Shown: positions 43,137 through 53,159, numbered from the stretch's first letter. The stretch is DNA of 64,000 nucleotides from Rhizobiales bacterium 24-66-13 (GCA_002257205.1 NCHM01000001.1:1-64000), one strand, 5' to 3'. The notes: generated from the letters alone by a model not told the origin. Program-made: numbers and translations.

Positions 43137-45251
43137 GTGGATGCCGTGACACCCCCGGTCACCGTTGCTCGCCATGGCGCAGTGGCGGTGATCGCCATTG
43201 ATTTTCCGCCCGTGAACGCCTTATCCAAGGCGGTGCGGCAAGGGCTGATGGATGCCGTGCGCGCGCTGGAGGCCGATCCCGATGTGGCGGCGCTGGTGAT
43301 CAGCGGTGGACCTGGGCGCTTCATCGCCGGCGCCGACATCCGCGAGATGAGCCAGCCGCCGGATGCGCCCTTCCTGCCGGATGTGGTGGCGGCCATCGAC
43401 GCCTGCGCAAAGCCGGTGGTGGCGGCCATCGCCGGGGCGGCGCTGGGTGGCGGCTGCGAGATCGCGCTGGCCTGCGACCTCAGGCTCGGCAGGCCGAAGG
43501 CGCTGATGGGGCTCACCGAGACCCGGCTCGGCCTCATCCCCGGCGCCGGCGGCACCCAGCGCCTGCCGCGCCTCGTCGGCGTGGCCCAGGCCATCGCCCT
43601 CATCTGTGAGGGGCGGGTGCTGAAGGCGGGCGATGCCCTCGCCCTTGGCCTGCTCGACGAAGTGGTGGAGGGTGACCTCCTCGCCGAAGCCATCGCCCGC
43701 GCACCGGGCGTCACGAAGCGCCGGCTCTCGGAACTGCCGGTTCCCGCCGGCGACGACGCGGCGGAAGAGGCGGCTATTGCCCGCGCCCGCAAGGCGGCGA
43801 AGGGCGTTCCGGCCATCGCAGAGGCCATCCGCGTCATCCGCGCGGCGGGGGAGGCTGAGTTTGCGACCGGCCTCGCCCTTGAACGCGCCGCCTTCCTCGC
43901 CCTGCGCGAGAGCGCCGAGGCAAAGGCGCTGCGCCATCTCTTCTTCGCCGAGCGCGAGGCGACGAAGGTGCCGGGGCTGGAGAGCGTCGCGCCGCGTCCG
44001 GTGGAGGCGGTAGCGGTGATCGGCGCCGGCACCATGGGCGCCGGCATCGCGGTGGCGCTGGCGGACGCGGGGCTTTCCGTCACCCTGGTGGAGCGGGATG
44101 GGGAGGCCGCCGCCGCCGGCTTGCAGCGGGTGGCCGATCTCTATGCCCGGCAGGTGAAGAGCGGCCGGCTGACCCAAGCGCAGGGCGCCGAGCGCCTCGG
44201 TTGCGTCACCCCCACCGCCGACTGGGCGTCTCTTGCCGCCGCCGACCTGGTGGTGGAGGCCGCCTTCGAGGACCTCGCCGTCAAGGCCGACATCTTCCGC
44301 CGTCTCGATGCGGTGGCAAAGCCCGGCGCGGTGCTGGCCACCAACACCTCCTATCTCGACCTTGACGCCATCGCCGCCGTCACCTCCCGCCCGCAGGACG
44401 TGGTGGGCCTGCACTTCTTCGCCCCGGCCAACGTGATGAAGCTGCTGGAGGTGGTGCGCCCGGCCCGCACCGCCCCCGATGTGATCGCCACGGCGCTGGC
44501 GCTGGCGAAGCGCATGGGCAAGCAGCCGGTGGTGGCCGGCAATTGCGACGGCTTCATCGGCAATCGCATCTATGCGCTCTACCGCCGCCATGCCGAGGTT
44601 CTGGTGGAGGACGGCGCCAGCCCGCAGGAGGTGGATGCGGCGCTGGAGGCCTACGGCTTCGCCATGGGCATCTTCGCCGTATCCGACATGTCCGGCCTCG
44701 ACATCGCCTATGCCATGCGCAAGCGCCGGGCGGCCACCCGCGATCCGGCCGAGCGCTACGTGTCCATCGCCGACCGGCTGGTGGAACAGGGCCGCCTCGG
44801 CCGCAAGACCGGCGCCGGCTGGTATGCCTATGACGCGGCGGGCGCAAAATCCGCCGATCCCGTGGTGGAGGCGCTGATCGCCGAAGCCCGCGCGGAGAAG
44901 GCCATTGTCCCGCGCTCCTTCACACCCGAGCAGATCCAGCGCCGGCTGCTCGCCGTCATGGCCAACGAGGGCGCGAAGGCGCTGGCCGAGGGCATCGCGC
45001 TTCGGGCCTCCGACATCGATCTCGCCTTCGTCCACGGCTACGGCTTCCCGCGCACCAGGGGCGGCCCCATGTGGGCCGCCGACCAGATGGGCCTGCGCGT
45101 GGTCCTCACCGAAGTGGAAGCCGCCCATGCCGCCGGCGGCACCGGATCAGAGCCCGCGCCGCTCTTGGTGGCCCTCGCCCGCGACGGACGCAGCTTCGCC
45201 GACTGGCAACCGACAAAACAGGCAGAACAACAGGGAGGACAAGAGCCATGA
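43137..45251 (+). CDS. paaH: enoyl-CoA hydratase / 3-hydroxyacyl-CoA dehydrogenase fusion
   Basis: A 704-residue fusion, like FadB/FadJ. The crotonase half (about 1-190) has [14 protein letters not shown] and [15 protein letters not shown]. The NAD-binding dehydrogenase domain begins [20 protein letters not shown] (about 300). The catalytic His is in [19 protein letters not shown], and two C-terminal dehydrogenase domains follow. In E. coli the PaaF hydratase and PaaH dehydrogenase are separate; here one protein could do both steps, and no separate paaF is present. The start is GTG 43137, and its end overlaps paaZ by four bases. Confidence 0.9.
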   Translation: MDAVTPPVTVARHGAVAVIAIDFPPVNALSKAVRQGLMDAVRALEADPDVAALVISGGPGRFIAGADIREMSQPPDAPFLPDVVAAIDACAKPVVAAIAGAALGGGCEIALACDLRLGRPKALMGLTETRLGLIPGAGGTQRLPRLVGVAQAIALICEGRVLKAGDALALGLLDEVVEGDLLAEAIARAPGVTKRRLSELPVPAGDDAAEEAAIARARKAAKGVPAIAEAIRVIRAAGEAEFATGLALERAAFLALRESAEAKALRHLFFAEREATKVPGLESVAPRPVEAVAVIGAGTMGAGIAVALADAGLSVTLVERDGEAAAAGLQRVADLYARQVKSGRLTQAQGAERLGCVTPTADWASLAAADLVVEAAFEDLAVKADIFRRLDAVAKPGAVLATNTSYLDLDAIAAVTSRPQDVVGLHFFAPANVMKLLEVVRPARTAPDVIATALALAKRMGKQPVVAGNCDGFIGNRIYALYRRHAEVLVEDGASPQEVDAALEAYGFAMGIFAVSDMSGLDIAYAMRKRRAATRDPAERYVSIADRLVEQGRLGRKTGAGWYAYDAAGAKSADPVVEALIAEARAEKAIVPRSFTPEQIQRRLLAVMANEGAKALAEGIALRASDIDLAFVHGYGFPRTRGGPMWAADQMGLRVVLTEVEAAHAAGGTGSEPAPLLVALARDGRSFADWQPTKQAEQQGGQEP

Positions 45252-47311
45252 CCCCAATCCTCAACAGCTACGCCCTCGACCGCTGGTTCGTGCCGCAAGA
45301 TGGCCTCGTGGACATCCCGAGCGCCATCGACGGGCGCGTGGTGGCGCACGCCTCCACCAAGGGGCTGGATCTCGCCGCCATGGTACGCCATGCCCGCGAG
45401 GTGGGCGGGCCGGCCTTGCGCGGGCTCACCTTCCACGAGCGCGCCGACATGCTGAAGGCGCTCGCCGCCCATCTCGGCGCCCACAAGGAGGCGCTCTACG
45501 CCCTCGCTGCCGACACCGGCGCGATCAAGCGGGACAATTTCATCGACATCGACGGCGGCATCGGCACCCTCTACGCCTATGCCTCCCGCGGCCGGCGGGA
45601 GCTGCCGGGCGAGCGCTTCGTGGTGGAGGGCGGGTCGGAGGGCCTCTCCAAGGGCGGCTCCTTCATCGGCCTTCACATCCTCACCCCGCTCCGGGGTGTG
45701 GCGGTTCATGTGAACGCCTTCAACTTCCCCTGCTGGGGCCTTTTGGAGAAGCTCGCCCCCGCGCTCCTCGCCGGCGTGCCAGTCATCACCAAGCCGGCCA
45801 CCGCCACCGCCTATGTGGCCGAGGCGGTGGTGCGGCTGATCGTGGAGGCGAACATCCTGCCGAAGGGGGTGCTGCAACTGGTATGCGGATCGGCGGGCGA
45901 CCTGCTCGATCATCTCACCGGACAGGACGTGCTCTCCTTCACCGGCTCGGCGGAGACCTCGCAGCTTTTGCGCGACCATCCGGCGGTGTCGCGCAACGCG
46001 GTGCGCTTCATCGCCGAGCGGGATTCGCTGAACGCCGCCGTGCTCGGCCCGGACGCCAGCGAGGGCGCCCCCGAGTTCGACCTCTTCATCAAGGAGGTGG
46101 TGCGCGAGATGACGGTGAAGGCGGGCCAGAAATGCACCGCCATTCGCCGCATCATCGTGCCGCGCGCCCAGGAAAGCGCGGTGATCGCCGCGCTGAAGGC
46201 GCAACTGGCGAAGATATCCCTCGGCGATCCCCGCCGCGACGACGTGCGCATGGGGCCGCTGGCGAGCCTTGCCCAGCGCGACGCCGCCCGGGCGGCGGTG
46301 GCGCAGATCGCGCAGGAGGCGGAGATCGTCTTCGGCGATCCCGATGCGGCCGAGCCCATCGGGGCCGATGCGCAGGCGGGGGCTTTCATGGCGCCGGTGC
46401 TGCTGCGCTGTGCGAGGCCGCTGGCGGCGGTGGCACCCCACGCGGTGGAGGCCTTCGGTCCGGTGGCCACCGTCATGGCCTATGACCGGCTCGACGATGC
46501 GGTGACGCTGGTGGCCAAGGGGGAGGGTAGCCTCGTGGCCTCAGTCTTCACCTATGATCCGCAGGTGGCCGACACCCTGGTGTTCGGCATCGCCGCGCAC
46601 CATGGCCGGCTGCTGGTGCTGGACCGTGACTGCGCCGGGGAATCCACCGGCCACGGCTCGCCCATGCCGGGCCTCGTGCATGGCGGTCCCGGCCGTGCCG
46701 GCGGCGGCGAGGAGATGGGCGGGCTGCGTGGCGTGTTCCACTATATGCAGCGCACGGCGCTGGAGGGCTCGCCGGCGCGGCTCTCGGCCTTGAGCCGCAC
46801 CTGGCTGTCCGGCGCGCCGGCTCCCGTAACCGCCGAACATCCCTTCAAGCGGGACTATGAGGCGCTCAACGTGGGCGACACGGTGGAGACGGCCTCGCGC
46901 GTCATCAGCCTCGACGACATCGAGCATTTCGCCCATTTCACCGGCGACACCTTCTACGCCCACATGGATGAGGCGGCGGCCAAGGCCAATCCCTTCTTCC
47001 CCGGCCGCGTGGCCCACGGCTACCTCATCCTGTCGTTCGCTGCCGGGCTGTTCGTGGATCCGGCGCCGGGGCCGCTCCTGGCCAATTACGGGCTGGACAC
47101 CCTGCGCTTCCTGAAGCCCGTGTCGCCGGGGGACGCGATCCGCGTGCGGCTCACCGTCAAGCACAAGCAGCCGGGCCGCCGGCCCGAATATGGCGAGGTG
47201 CGCTGGGACGCCGAGGTGTTCAACCAGAACGGAGAGTCGGTGGCGCGCTACGAGCTGCTGACCATGAGCGCGCGGGCCGTGAAGGATATCCCGATTCGCG
47301 CCGCCGTCTGA
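45248..47311 (+). CDS. paaZ: bifunctional oxepin-CoA hydrolase / semialdehyde dehydrogenase
   Basis: A 687-residue PaaZ. The N-terminal aldehyde dehydrogenase domain (about 1-520) has Glu in VRFIAERDSLNAAVLG and the catalytic Cys in VKAGQKCTAIRRIIV. The C-terminal MaoC-like (R)-hydratase domain (about 540-680) has the Asp/His pair in HFTGDTFYAHMDEAA and GRVAHGYLILSFAAG. It opens the oxepin-CoA ring and oxidises the resulting aldehyde to 3-oxo-5,6-dehydrosuberyl-CoA. The length matches E. coli PaaZ. It ends 10 bases from the convergent LysR gene. Confidence 0.96.
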   Translation: MTPILNSYALDRWFVPQDGLVDIPSAIDGRVVAHASTKGLDLAAMVRHAREVGGPALRGLTFHERADMLKALAAHLGAHKEALYALAADTGAIKRDNFIDIDGGIGTLYAYASRGRRELPGERFVVEGGSEGLSKGGSFIGLHILTPLRGVAVHVNAFNFPCWGLLEKLAPALLAGVPVITKPATATAYVAEAVVRLIVEANILPKGVLQLVCGSAGDLLDHLTGQDVLSFTGSAETSQLLRDHPAVSRNAVRFIAERDSLNAAVLGPDASEGAPEFDLFIKEVVREMTVKAGQKCTAIRRIIVPRAQESAVIAALKAQLAKISLGDPRRDDVRMGPLASLAQRDAARAAVAQIAQEAEIVFGDPDAAEPIGADAQAGAFMAPVLLRCARPLAAVAPHAVEAFGPVATVMAYDRLDDAVTLVAKGEGSLVASVFTYDPQVADTLVFGIAAHHGRLLVLDRDCAGESTGHGSPMPGLVHGGPGRAGGGEEMGGLRGVFHYMQRTALEGSPARLSALSRTWLSGAPAPVTAEHPFKRDYEALNVGDTVETASRVISLDDIEHFAHFTGDTFYAHMDEAAAKANPFFPGRVAHGYLILSFAAGLFVDPAPGPLLANYGLDTLRFLKPVSPGDAIRVRLTVKHKQPGRRPEYGEVRWDAEVFNQNGESVARYELLTMSARAVKDIPIRAAV

Positions 47312-47321
47312 AGCCGTCCGG

Positions 47322-48236
47322 TCACCCTCTACCGGGCTGCGGCGCGCGGGTGGGCCGGGCCAACTCCGCCACCAGAAAGTCGATGAAGGCGCGTGCGCGG
47401 CGCGAGAGGACGCGCGTCCTGGGGTAGGTGAGGCTCACCTGGATCGGGGGTAGAAAATAGTCAGTCAGAAGCGCCGTCATGGCACCGGATGCGAGATCCG
47501 CCTGCGCCAGCCAGCTCGGCACAACGGCGATGCCGCGTCCGGCGCGGGCGGCATCGTATGCCACCTCGTCGCTGTTTGTGCATAGTCGTCCCCGGAGCCG
47601 GACGGCCTGGCGCCCGTGCTCGGAATCGAACTCGAGGCTCGCGTCGATGGTGTTGGTGGCCACGATGACGTCGTGCACGTCCAGATCGACGGGCTCGGTT
47701 GGCCGGCCACGCGCGGCGAGATAGGTGCCGGAGGCGACGACGACCCGCTCATAGACCCGGATGGAGCGGGAGACCAGCGAGCCCGAGCGGGGCTCGGCCG
47801 TGGTGACGACGATCTCGAGGCCCTCCTTGATCATGTCGTCCACCGTATCGGACAGCACCACCTCCACCGATACCGCCGGATGCAGCCGCATGTAGGCCGG
47901 AAGCAGCGGGACGATGTGCATCCGCCCGAAGGAGACGGGCACGGCGATGCGCAGCAAGCCGGCGATCTCCGGCCGCTGCCCGCGGGCGAAGGCGCGCACG
48001 TCGTCCAGGGCCTCCAGCATGCGCTGCACATGGCTGTAGAGCTGCGCGGCTTCGGCCGTGGGGTTGATGCTGCGCGTGGTGCGCACGAACAGCGGCATGC
48101 CGAGGCTCGCCTCCAGCCCGGCGATGTGCTTGCTCACCGTGGATTGCGAAATGCCCATGTCGCGACCCACGGCCGAAAAATTGCCGCGCTCCATCAGGCG
48201 GGCGAAGGCGATGTAGGCTTCGATGCTTTCCAACAT
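47322..48236 (-). CDS. LysR-type regulator, divergent from styABC
   Basis: A 304-residue LysR-type regulator. The N-terminal helix-turn-helix is GNFSAVGRDMGISQSTVSKH with FVRTTRSINPTAEA following, then a periplasmic-binding-like effector domain. It is transcribed away from styA with an 87-99-base shared promoter region, the classic arrangement for controlling the neighbouring operon. Known Pseudomonas styrene clusters use the StySR two-component system instead, which is absent here, so this protein is the best candidate styrene-pathway regulator in the window. Confidence 0.85.
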   Translation of the reverse strand: MLESIEAYIAFARLMERGNFSAVGRDMGISQSTVSKHIAGLEASLGMPLFVRTTRSINPTAEAAQLYSHVQRMLEALDDVRAFARGQRPEIAGLLRIAVPVSFGRMHIVPLLPAYMRLHPAVSVEVVLSDTVDDMIKEGLEIVVTTAEPRSGSLVSRSIRVYERVVVASGTYLAARGRPTEPVDLDVHDVIVATNTIDASLEFDSEHGRQAVRLRGRLCTNSDEVAYDAARAGRGIAVVPSWLAQADLASGAMTALLTDYFLPPIQVSLTYPRTRVLSRRARAFIDFLVAELARPTRAPQPGRG

Positions 48237-48238
48237 TT

Positions 48239-48252
48239 ATTCCATACGGAAT
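48239..48252. promoter_or_regulatory. LysR-type box in the sty promoter region
   Basis: ATTCC-ATAC-GGAAT is a perfect inverted repeat, ending three bases from the LysR start codon, of the T-N11-A kind bound by LysR regulators. Downstream, at 48287-48298, CGATCGGTTAGT resembles the right half of the TetR-type 22-mer. The gap may receive input from both regulators. Confidence 0.5.
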
Positions 48253-48335
48253 ATGTCATAGGCGATTTGCGATGTTTACGCCTGAACGATCGGTTAGTAA
48301 ATAAGAATCATAAACCAGAAACGATGGGGAAACGC

Positions 48336-49607
48336 ATGCGGAAAAGGATCGCCGTCATCGGCGCGGGAACGGCTGGCCTTCACCTTGGCCTGCATTTGCG
48401 GCAGTTCGGCATCGACGTCACCATATTCAGCGACCGCCGACCGGATCAGTTTCAGGGCCTGCGTCTGCTCAATACGGTTGCTCATCATCACGTGACCGTG
48501 GAGCGCGAAGACGACCTCGGTTGCAATCACTGGCCTCTCGATGAATATGGCTATTCTGGTCATTATTACTTCGTCGGCGGCCCTCAGCCGCTGCGCTTCT
48601 ATGGCGCGCTGGAACGGCGGAGCCGCGCGGTGGACTATCGCATCTACCAGCCGCGCCTGATGGAGGACTTTCTGGCGCGTGGCGGCCTGATCGAGTTCCG
48701 CGAAATCGCCCACGAGGACATTCCTGAGCTCGTCCGCGGGTTCGACCTCATCGTGGTGTGCACCGGCAAGGGCCCCTTCGGGCAGATGTTCAAGCCGGAA
48801 CCAGCCTATTCGCCTTTCGAGCGGCCGCAGCGCGCGCTGTGCGTCGGCCTGTTCAAGGGCATCCGGGAGCCGGCGCCGCGCGCGGTGGTCATGAACTTCT
48901 CTCCGGGAGCCGGCGAGATGATCGAGATCCCGACCTATTCCTTCGGGGGCATGGCGACGGCGCTCGTGATCGAGAACCACGTCGGCGGCGATCTCGAAGT
49001 GCTCGCCAAGGCCTCCTATGCGGAGAGCCCCAGAGCTTTTCTGGATCTTTTGCTGCAGAAGCTGCGCCAGCACTATCCGGACTGCGCCGATCGCATCGAC
49101 GAGCGCGAATTCGACCTCGCTAATGGACCGCTCGATATCCTCCAAGGCGGCGTGACCCCGACGGTGCGCAAGAGCCATGTGGCGCTCGATGGAGGTAAGC
49201 TCGCCGTCGCCTTGGGCGATGTGCAGGCGGTGGTGGATCCGGTGCTGGGACAGGGCGCCAACATGGCTTCCTATGCCGCCATCATTCTTGCTGAGGAGAT
49301 CGTCGGGCAGGACGTCTACGACGAGCGCTTCATGGAGCGGGTGGAGGGACGGCGCCGCGACCGCGTGCTCAGCGCCACCCGCTGGACTAACTATATCCTG
49401 AACGCCCTCGGCTCGCTCGACCCGGACCTGCTGAACTATATCGGCGCCCTCAGCCAGCGCCCCGACCTCGCGGACGAGTTCACGGAAAACTTCAACTTTC
49501 CCGAACGCCAGTGGGACTGCTTCGCGAGCCCCGACCGCATTCGCGCCTGGATCGAGACCCGGCTTGCGGCTCCTCCTGCCGCGGGCGTCCTCGCCAAGGC
49601 GGGCTGA
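48336..49607 (+). CDS. styA: styrene monooxygenase, FAD-dependent epoxidase subunit
   Basis: A 423-residue flavin monooxygenase closely resembling Pseudomonas StyA (about 415), which epoxidises styrene to (S)-styrene oxide with FADH2 from StyB. The Rossmann start is RIAVIGAGTAGLHLGLHLRQ. SGHYYFVGGPQPLRFYGAL, QRALCVGLFKGIREP and AVVDPVLGQGANMASYAA are StyA-family signatures, and ATRWTNYILNALGSL lies near the end. ATG 48336 is preferred because GGGGA sits 5 bases upstream and it reproduces the family start; ATG 48324 is possible. It is the first gene of the styrene operon. Confidence 0.93.
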   Translation: MRKRIAVIGAGTAGLHLGLHLRQFGIDVTIFSDRRPDQFQGLRLLNTVAHHHVTVEREDDLGCNHWPLDEYGYSGHYYFVGGPQPLRFYGALERRSRAVDYRIYQPRLMEDFLARGGLIEFREIAHEDIPELVRGFDLIVVCTGKGPFGQMFKPEPAYSPFERPQRALCVGLFKGIREPAPRAVVMNFSPGAGEMIEIPTYSFGGMATALVIENHVGGDLEVLAKASYAESPRAFLDLLLQKLRQHYPDCADRIDEREFDLANGPLDILQGGVTPTVRKSHVALDGGKLAVALGDVQAVVDPVLGQGANMASYAAIILAEEIVGQDVYDERFMERVEGRRRDRVLSATRWTNYILNALGSLDPDLLNYIGALSQRPDLADEFTENFNFPERQWDCFASPDRIRAWIETRLAAPPAAGVLAKAG

Positions 49608-49710
49608 TCCCGTGGGGCGCATCGTCGACGGTGCGCCCTCGACCGCTGCGGGCCGCCGGCCTCCGGCGCAGCGGCTACCGCATGAGGTCACGCTTTCGGA
49701 GATACCGGTC

Positions 49711-50256
49711 GTGCCTGTTTCCACGGATCTGTTTCGCAGTGCCCTCTCTCGCCTTGCCTCCGGCATATCGGTCATTTCGACCGCCCAGGAGGGCGAGCGC
49801 CGGGGGCTGACCGCCACCGCGGTGTGCTCCGTATCCGCCGAGCCGCCGACGATCCTCGTCTGCGTGAACACCGCGACGGGTACGGCGAAGATGATGAAGG
49901 ACAAGGGTTGGTTCGCGGTCAGCCTCGTCAGCGAGGCGCACCGGGGTGTCGCCGAGGTCTTCGCCGGCCGCAACAGCCTCGCCGGCGATGCCCGCTTCCT
50001 CCATGGCGACTGGGTCGAGGGCGAAAACGAAGCGCTGCCCGTGCTGTCGGGCGCGCTTGCGAGCCTCGAATGCCGCGTGACCGACGTCGTTGTTTCGGGC
50101 ACGCACGAGGTGTTCTTCGGTCTTGTGGAGGCGATCCGCGTCAAGGATGGCGTTCCGCTCATCTATCACGGTGGCGGGTTTCACCTGCTGCCTCAGGCGG
50201 CGCCAACCGCAACGGAAACGCTATCGCAACACAGTCCGGCACCCGCCGCCCGGTAG
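49711..50256 (+). CDS. styB: flavin reductase component of styrene monooxygenase
   Basis: A 181-residue flavin reductase-like FMN/FAD-binding split-barrel protein. RSALSRLASGISVISTAQEG, LTATAVCSVSAEPPTILVCV and WFAVSLVSEAHRGVAEVFAG are typical of StyB/HpaC-type reductases, which supply free FADH2 from NADH. The start GTG 49711 is chosen because GGAG is 9 bases upstream and it gives the usual length (StyB is about 170); in-frame upstream codons have no homology. It lies about 100 bases after styA. Confidence 0.85.
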   Translation: MPVSTDLFRSALSRLASGISVISTAQEGERRGLTATAVCSVSAEPPTILVCVNTATGTAKMMKDKGWFAVSLVSEAHRGVAEVFAGRNSLAGDARFLHGDWVEGENEALPVLSGALASLECRVTDVVVSGTHEVFFGLVEAIRVKDGVPLIYHGGGFHLLPQAAPTATETLSQHSPAPAAR

Positions 50257-50301
50257 GAGGGCGGAACCGGCGTGACAAAAACAATCAAACGGGAGGAAAA
50301 A

Positions 50302-50859
50302 ATGGTGAGTGCAAGCTATTCGGGCTCGGGGAAAGCTGATGTGGCCCCAGCCGCGAGCGATATCGAGCGGTCGGCCCTGAGGCGGACCATGGTCGGCCAT
50401 GGCGCCTTGATGATCTTCGCGGCCCTGGTGGGTGGCGTGGGCTTGTGGGTGTATCTGCTCGGCGGGTTCGAGATCGTTCCGGGCTATATCCTGTCGTTCC
50501 AACTGCCCGGATCGGCGGATGGCTGGCAGAGGGCCCATACCGGGCCGGTCCTCAATGGGCTCATGGTGATCGCCATCGGGTTCGCGCTCCCGTTGCTCGA
50601 TTTCTCGGCGCGATGGTCGAAGATCCTGGGATGGACCATCATTCTCGACGGCTGGTCCAATACCGGCTTCTACTTCTTCAGCAATTTCTCCCCCAACCGC
50701 GGTCTCGCCTTCGGCCCGAGCAGGGTTGGCCCGGCTGATATCTTCAGTTTCCTTGCCCTGGCTCCCGCCTACCTGTTCGGCGTCCTGGCCATGGTCGCGC
50801 TGGTGGTGATCGGCTGGCGTGCCATCGGCGGCGCGCATCCCGCCGGAGTGTCGCGATGA
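50302..50859 (+). CDS. styC: styrene oxide isomerase
   Basis: A 185-residue integral membrane protein with four hydrophobic helices. Its conserved stretches are the StyC signature: MVGHGALMIFAALVGGVGLW, LLGGFEIVPGYILSF, RAHTGPVLNGLMVIAIGFAL, LDGWSNTGFYFFSNFSPNRG and FLALAPAYLFGVLAM. The enzyme turns styrene oxide into phenylacetaldehyde without added cofactor, by a Meinwald rearrangement. ATG 50302 follows GGGAGGA. Compared with Pseudomonas StyC (about 169 residues) it has some 20 extra N-terminal residues. Confidence 0.93.
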   Translation: MVSASYSGSGKADVAPAASDIERSALRRTMVGHGALMIFAALVGGVGLWVYLLGGFEIVPGYILSFQLPGSADGWQRAHTGPVLNGLMVIAIGFALPLLDFSARWSKILGWTIILDGWSNTGFYFFSNFSPNRGLAFGPSRVGPADIFSFLALAPAYLFGVLAMVALVVIGWRAIGGAHPAGVSR

Positions 50860-50900
50860 CCGGCCGCTATCGCCACCAGGTGCATATAGAAGGGGAAACC

Positions 50901-51572
50901 ATGGGCAAGGGATATGCTTTGACGGCCGCGCTGGTCCTTTTTCTGTCCGGGCAGGTTCATGCCGCCGACCTCGGCCCGGCGGCACCGGAGGCTCCGGTGT
51001 TTCGGCCCTGGTACATCCATGTGGGCGCGATGGGTGTCATTTTCGACGAGGGCGCGAGCATCACGCTCGGCGGAACGCCGGTGCCGGGCGTGAGCGCCAC
51101 GGCGGACGACAACTTCACCGTCGGTTTCGAAGTGGGTTACCGCTTTACGCCCAACATCGCCGTGTCATTCACCGCCGGCTTTCCGCCCAGCACGACCCTC
51201 ACCGGCACCGGCCCACTGGCGGGCATTGATCTCGGCCGGGTCACTTACGGACCGGCGGTGCTCTCGGCTCACTACCATTTCACCAATTTCGGTCCCCTGT
51301 TCCAGCCCTATCTGGGCGCGGGCGTCAACTACACCCTCGTCTGGAACGAGAAGGATCGGGCCGTCAGGGACCTGAAGGTGGACAATGCCTTTGGGTTTGT
51401 TCTCCAGGCCGGCATCGAGAGCGACATCTCCGAGCATTGGGGGACCTTCGTCGATGTGAAGAAGATCTTCCTGACGACCGACGCCACCGGCCTTGTGGGC
51501 GGGGTGCCCGCCACGGCGGACATCGATCTCAATCCGTGGATCCTGATGGGCGGGGTGACCTATCGCTTTTAG
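50901..51572 (+). CDS. OmpW-family outer-membrane protein
   Basis: A 223-residue eight-stranded beta-barrel of the OmpW family with signal peptide ALTAALVLFLSGQVHA. The OmpW core is seen in TADDNFTVGFEVGYRFTPNI, FQPYLGAGVNYTLVWNEKD and the terminal NPWILMGGVTYRF with C-terminal Phe. OmpW/AlkL proteins let hydrophobic compounds cross the outer membrane laterally. Encoded right after styC, it probably admits styrene. ATG 50901 follows AGGGGAA. Confidence 0.88.
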   Translation: MGKGYALTAALVLFLSGQVHAADLGPAAPEAPVFRPWYIHVGAMGVIFDEGASITLGGTPVPGVSATADDNFTVGFEVGYRFTPNIAVSFTAGFPPSTTLTGTGPLAGIDLGRVTYGPAVLSAHYHFTNFGPLFQPYLGAGVNYTLVWNEKDRAVRDLKVDNAFGFVLQAGIESDISEHWGTFVDVKKIFLTTDATGLVGGVPATADIDLNPWILMGGVTYRF

Positions 51573-51577
51573 AGCGG

Positions 51578-51610
51578 TTTCACGCGAATCGGATACCGGT
51601 TCGCGTGAAA
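51578..51610. repeat. 15-bp-stem hairpin after ompW
   Basis: TTTCACGCGAATCGG-ATA-CCGGTTCGCGTGAAA, a 15-bp stem with one wobble pair and a 3-base loop, 6 bases after the ompW stop. Neither strand has a good T-run on the plus-strand exit, so it may be a transcript stabiliser or a copy of a dispersed intergenic palindrome of Rhizobiales. It separates styABC-ompW from styD. Confidence 0.6.
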
Positions 51611-51749
51611 AAGGTGCTCCAGTTCTCACCCCAGACGTTCATTCGAATCCGGCCGGGTAGCCGGCCCCGGCCGCTGGCCTCGTACAAGTCACGCCGGGCC
51701 TTTCCGTCGGGACGCAGCGGCGCGAGGCCGCCATGCGGAGCATATGATC

Positions 51750-53159
51750 ATGCAGACTTATCCCCTCATCATCGGCGGCATGTCCGTGCCGGCAGGCGCG
51801 CATTTCGAGGTACGCAATCCCGCCGACGGGAGCGTGGTCGGACTCGCTCCAAAGGCGTCCCTGGCGTCCCTCGACGAAGCTGTCGCCGCCGCCACCGCCG
51901 CCTTTCCGTCCTGGAGCGCCACGCTGGATTCCGCGCGTAAGGCGGCCTGTCACGCGCTCGCGGACATGATTGCGGCACATGCGGAGGAGCTGGCGCGCCT
52001 CGTCACCCTGGAGCAGGGCAAGCCCCTGAACGGCCTCGGCTCCCGCTGGGAGATCGGCGGCGCCCAAGCCTGGGCGCATTACACAGCGGACCTCGATCTG
52101 CTACCCAAAGTGCTTCAAGACAACAATGCGGGACGGGTCGAGTTGCATCGCACCGCGATCGGCGTGGTGGGCTCGATTACACCCTGGAACTTTCCGGTGA
52201 TGATCGCCATTTGGCACATCGTGCCCGCAATCCGCGCCGGCAACACGGTAGTGGTGAAGCCTTCGCCCTACACGCCCCTGTCCACGATCCGCATGGTGGA
52301 ACTCATAAACGCCGTGCTGCCGCCTGGGGTGGTGAACTGCGTGACCGGCGAGAACGAAATCGGTGCCGCCATGTCCACCCATGCCGGCATCGACAAGATC
52401 GCCTTCACCGGATCGAGCGGGACCGGCAAGAAGATCATGGCTTCCGCCGCACCGACCCTCAAGCGCCTCACCCTCGAGCTCGGAGGCAACGACGCGGGTA
52501 TCGTATTGCCGGACTGCGACCCGAAAGCAATCGCCGAAGGCCTGTTCTGGGGGGCCTTCATCAACAATGGCCAGACCTGCGCGGCGCTGAAACGGCTCTA
52601 TGTGCACGAGCGCATCCATGACGAGGTCTGCGACGAACTGGCGGCGGTGGCGCGTCGCGTCGCCGTCGGCAACGGCCTCGATGAGGGGAGCGTGCTCGGG
52701 CCGATCCAGAACCGGATGCAGTTTGAACGGGTGCGGCAACTCGTGGACGATGCCGTTGCCCACGGCGGGCGCCTGCTCTCGGGAGGCCTCCCGCGAGATC
52801 CGGAGGGATCGCTGTTCTATCCGCCGACACTCGTCACCGACCTCGACAATGGCGTGTCCCTGGTGGACGAGGAACAATTCGGTCCCGCGCTGCCTATCAT
52901 CCGCTATGCTGAGGTCGAAGCCGTGATCGAGCGGGCCAACGACAATCCAAACGGCCTCGGCGGCTCGGTCTGGAGCCCCGACGTCGAAGCGGCAATTTCC
53001 GTCGCCCGGAGGCTTCGGACGGGATCCGTCTGGATCAACAAGCACGGGGCCATCCAGCCGAACGCTCCCATGGCGGGGGTAAAGCAATCAGGGTTCGGTG
53101 TTTCCTTCGCAGAGGAAGGGCTTCAAGAATACACGGATGTGCAGGTAATTTTCAAATAA
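51750..53159 (+). CDS. styD: aldehyde dehydrogenase, probable phenylacetaldehyde dehydrogenase
   Basis: A 469-residue NAD(P)-dependent aldehyde dehydrogenase. It shows SITPWNFPVMIAIWHIVPAI and KPSPYTPLSTIRMVEL, the Gly-rich IAFTGSSGTGKKIM, the general base Glu in LTLELGGNDAGIVL and the nucleophile Cys in NNGQTCAALKRLYV. Its place after styABC and before no other catabolic gene indicates the StyD step, phenylacetaldehyde to phenylacetate; the sequence alone shows only the superfamily. ATG 51750 has GGAG at 9 bases; ATG 51744 is also possible but has tight spacing. Confidence 0.85.
   Translation: MQTYPLIIGGMSVPAGAHFEVRNPADGSVVGLAPKASLASLDEAVAAATAAFPSWSATLDSARKAACHALADMIAAHAEELARLVTLEQGKPLNGLGSRWEIGGAQAWAHYTADLDLLPKVLQDNNAGRVELHRTAIGVVGSITPWNFPVMIAIWHIVPAIRAGNTVVVKPSPYTPLSTIRMVELINAVLPPGVVNCVTGENEIGAAMSTHAGIDKIAFTGSSGTGKKIMASAAPTLKRLTLELGGNDAGIVLPDCDPKAIAEGLFWGAFINNGQTCAALKRLYVHERIHDEVCDELAAVARRVAVGNGLDEGSVLGPIQNRMQFERVRQLVDDAVAHGGRLLSGGLPRDPEGSLFYPPTLVTDLDNGVSLVDEEQFGPALPIIRYAEVEAVIERANDNPNGLGGSVWSPDVEAAISVARRLRTGSVWINKHGAIQPNAPMAGVKQSGFGVSFAEEGLQEYTDVQVIFK

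Noticed and set aside
47616..48335. Long N-terminal extension of the styA frame
   Set aside because: The stretch overlaps the LysR gene on the other strand and has no StyA homology; the natural start is at 48336.
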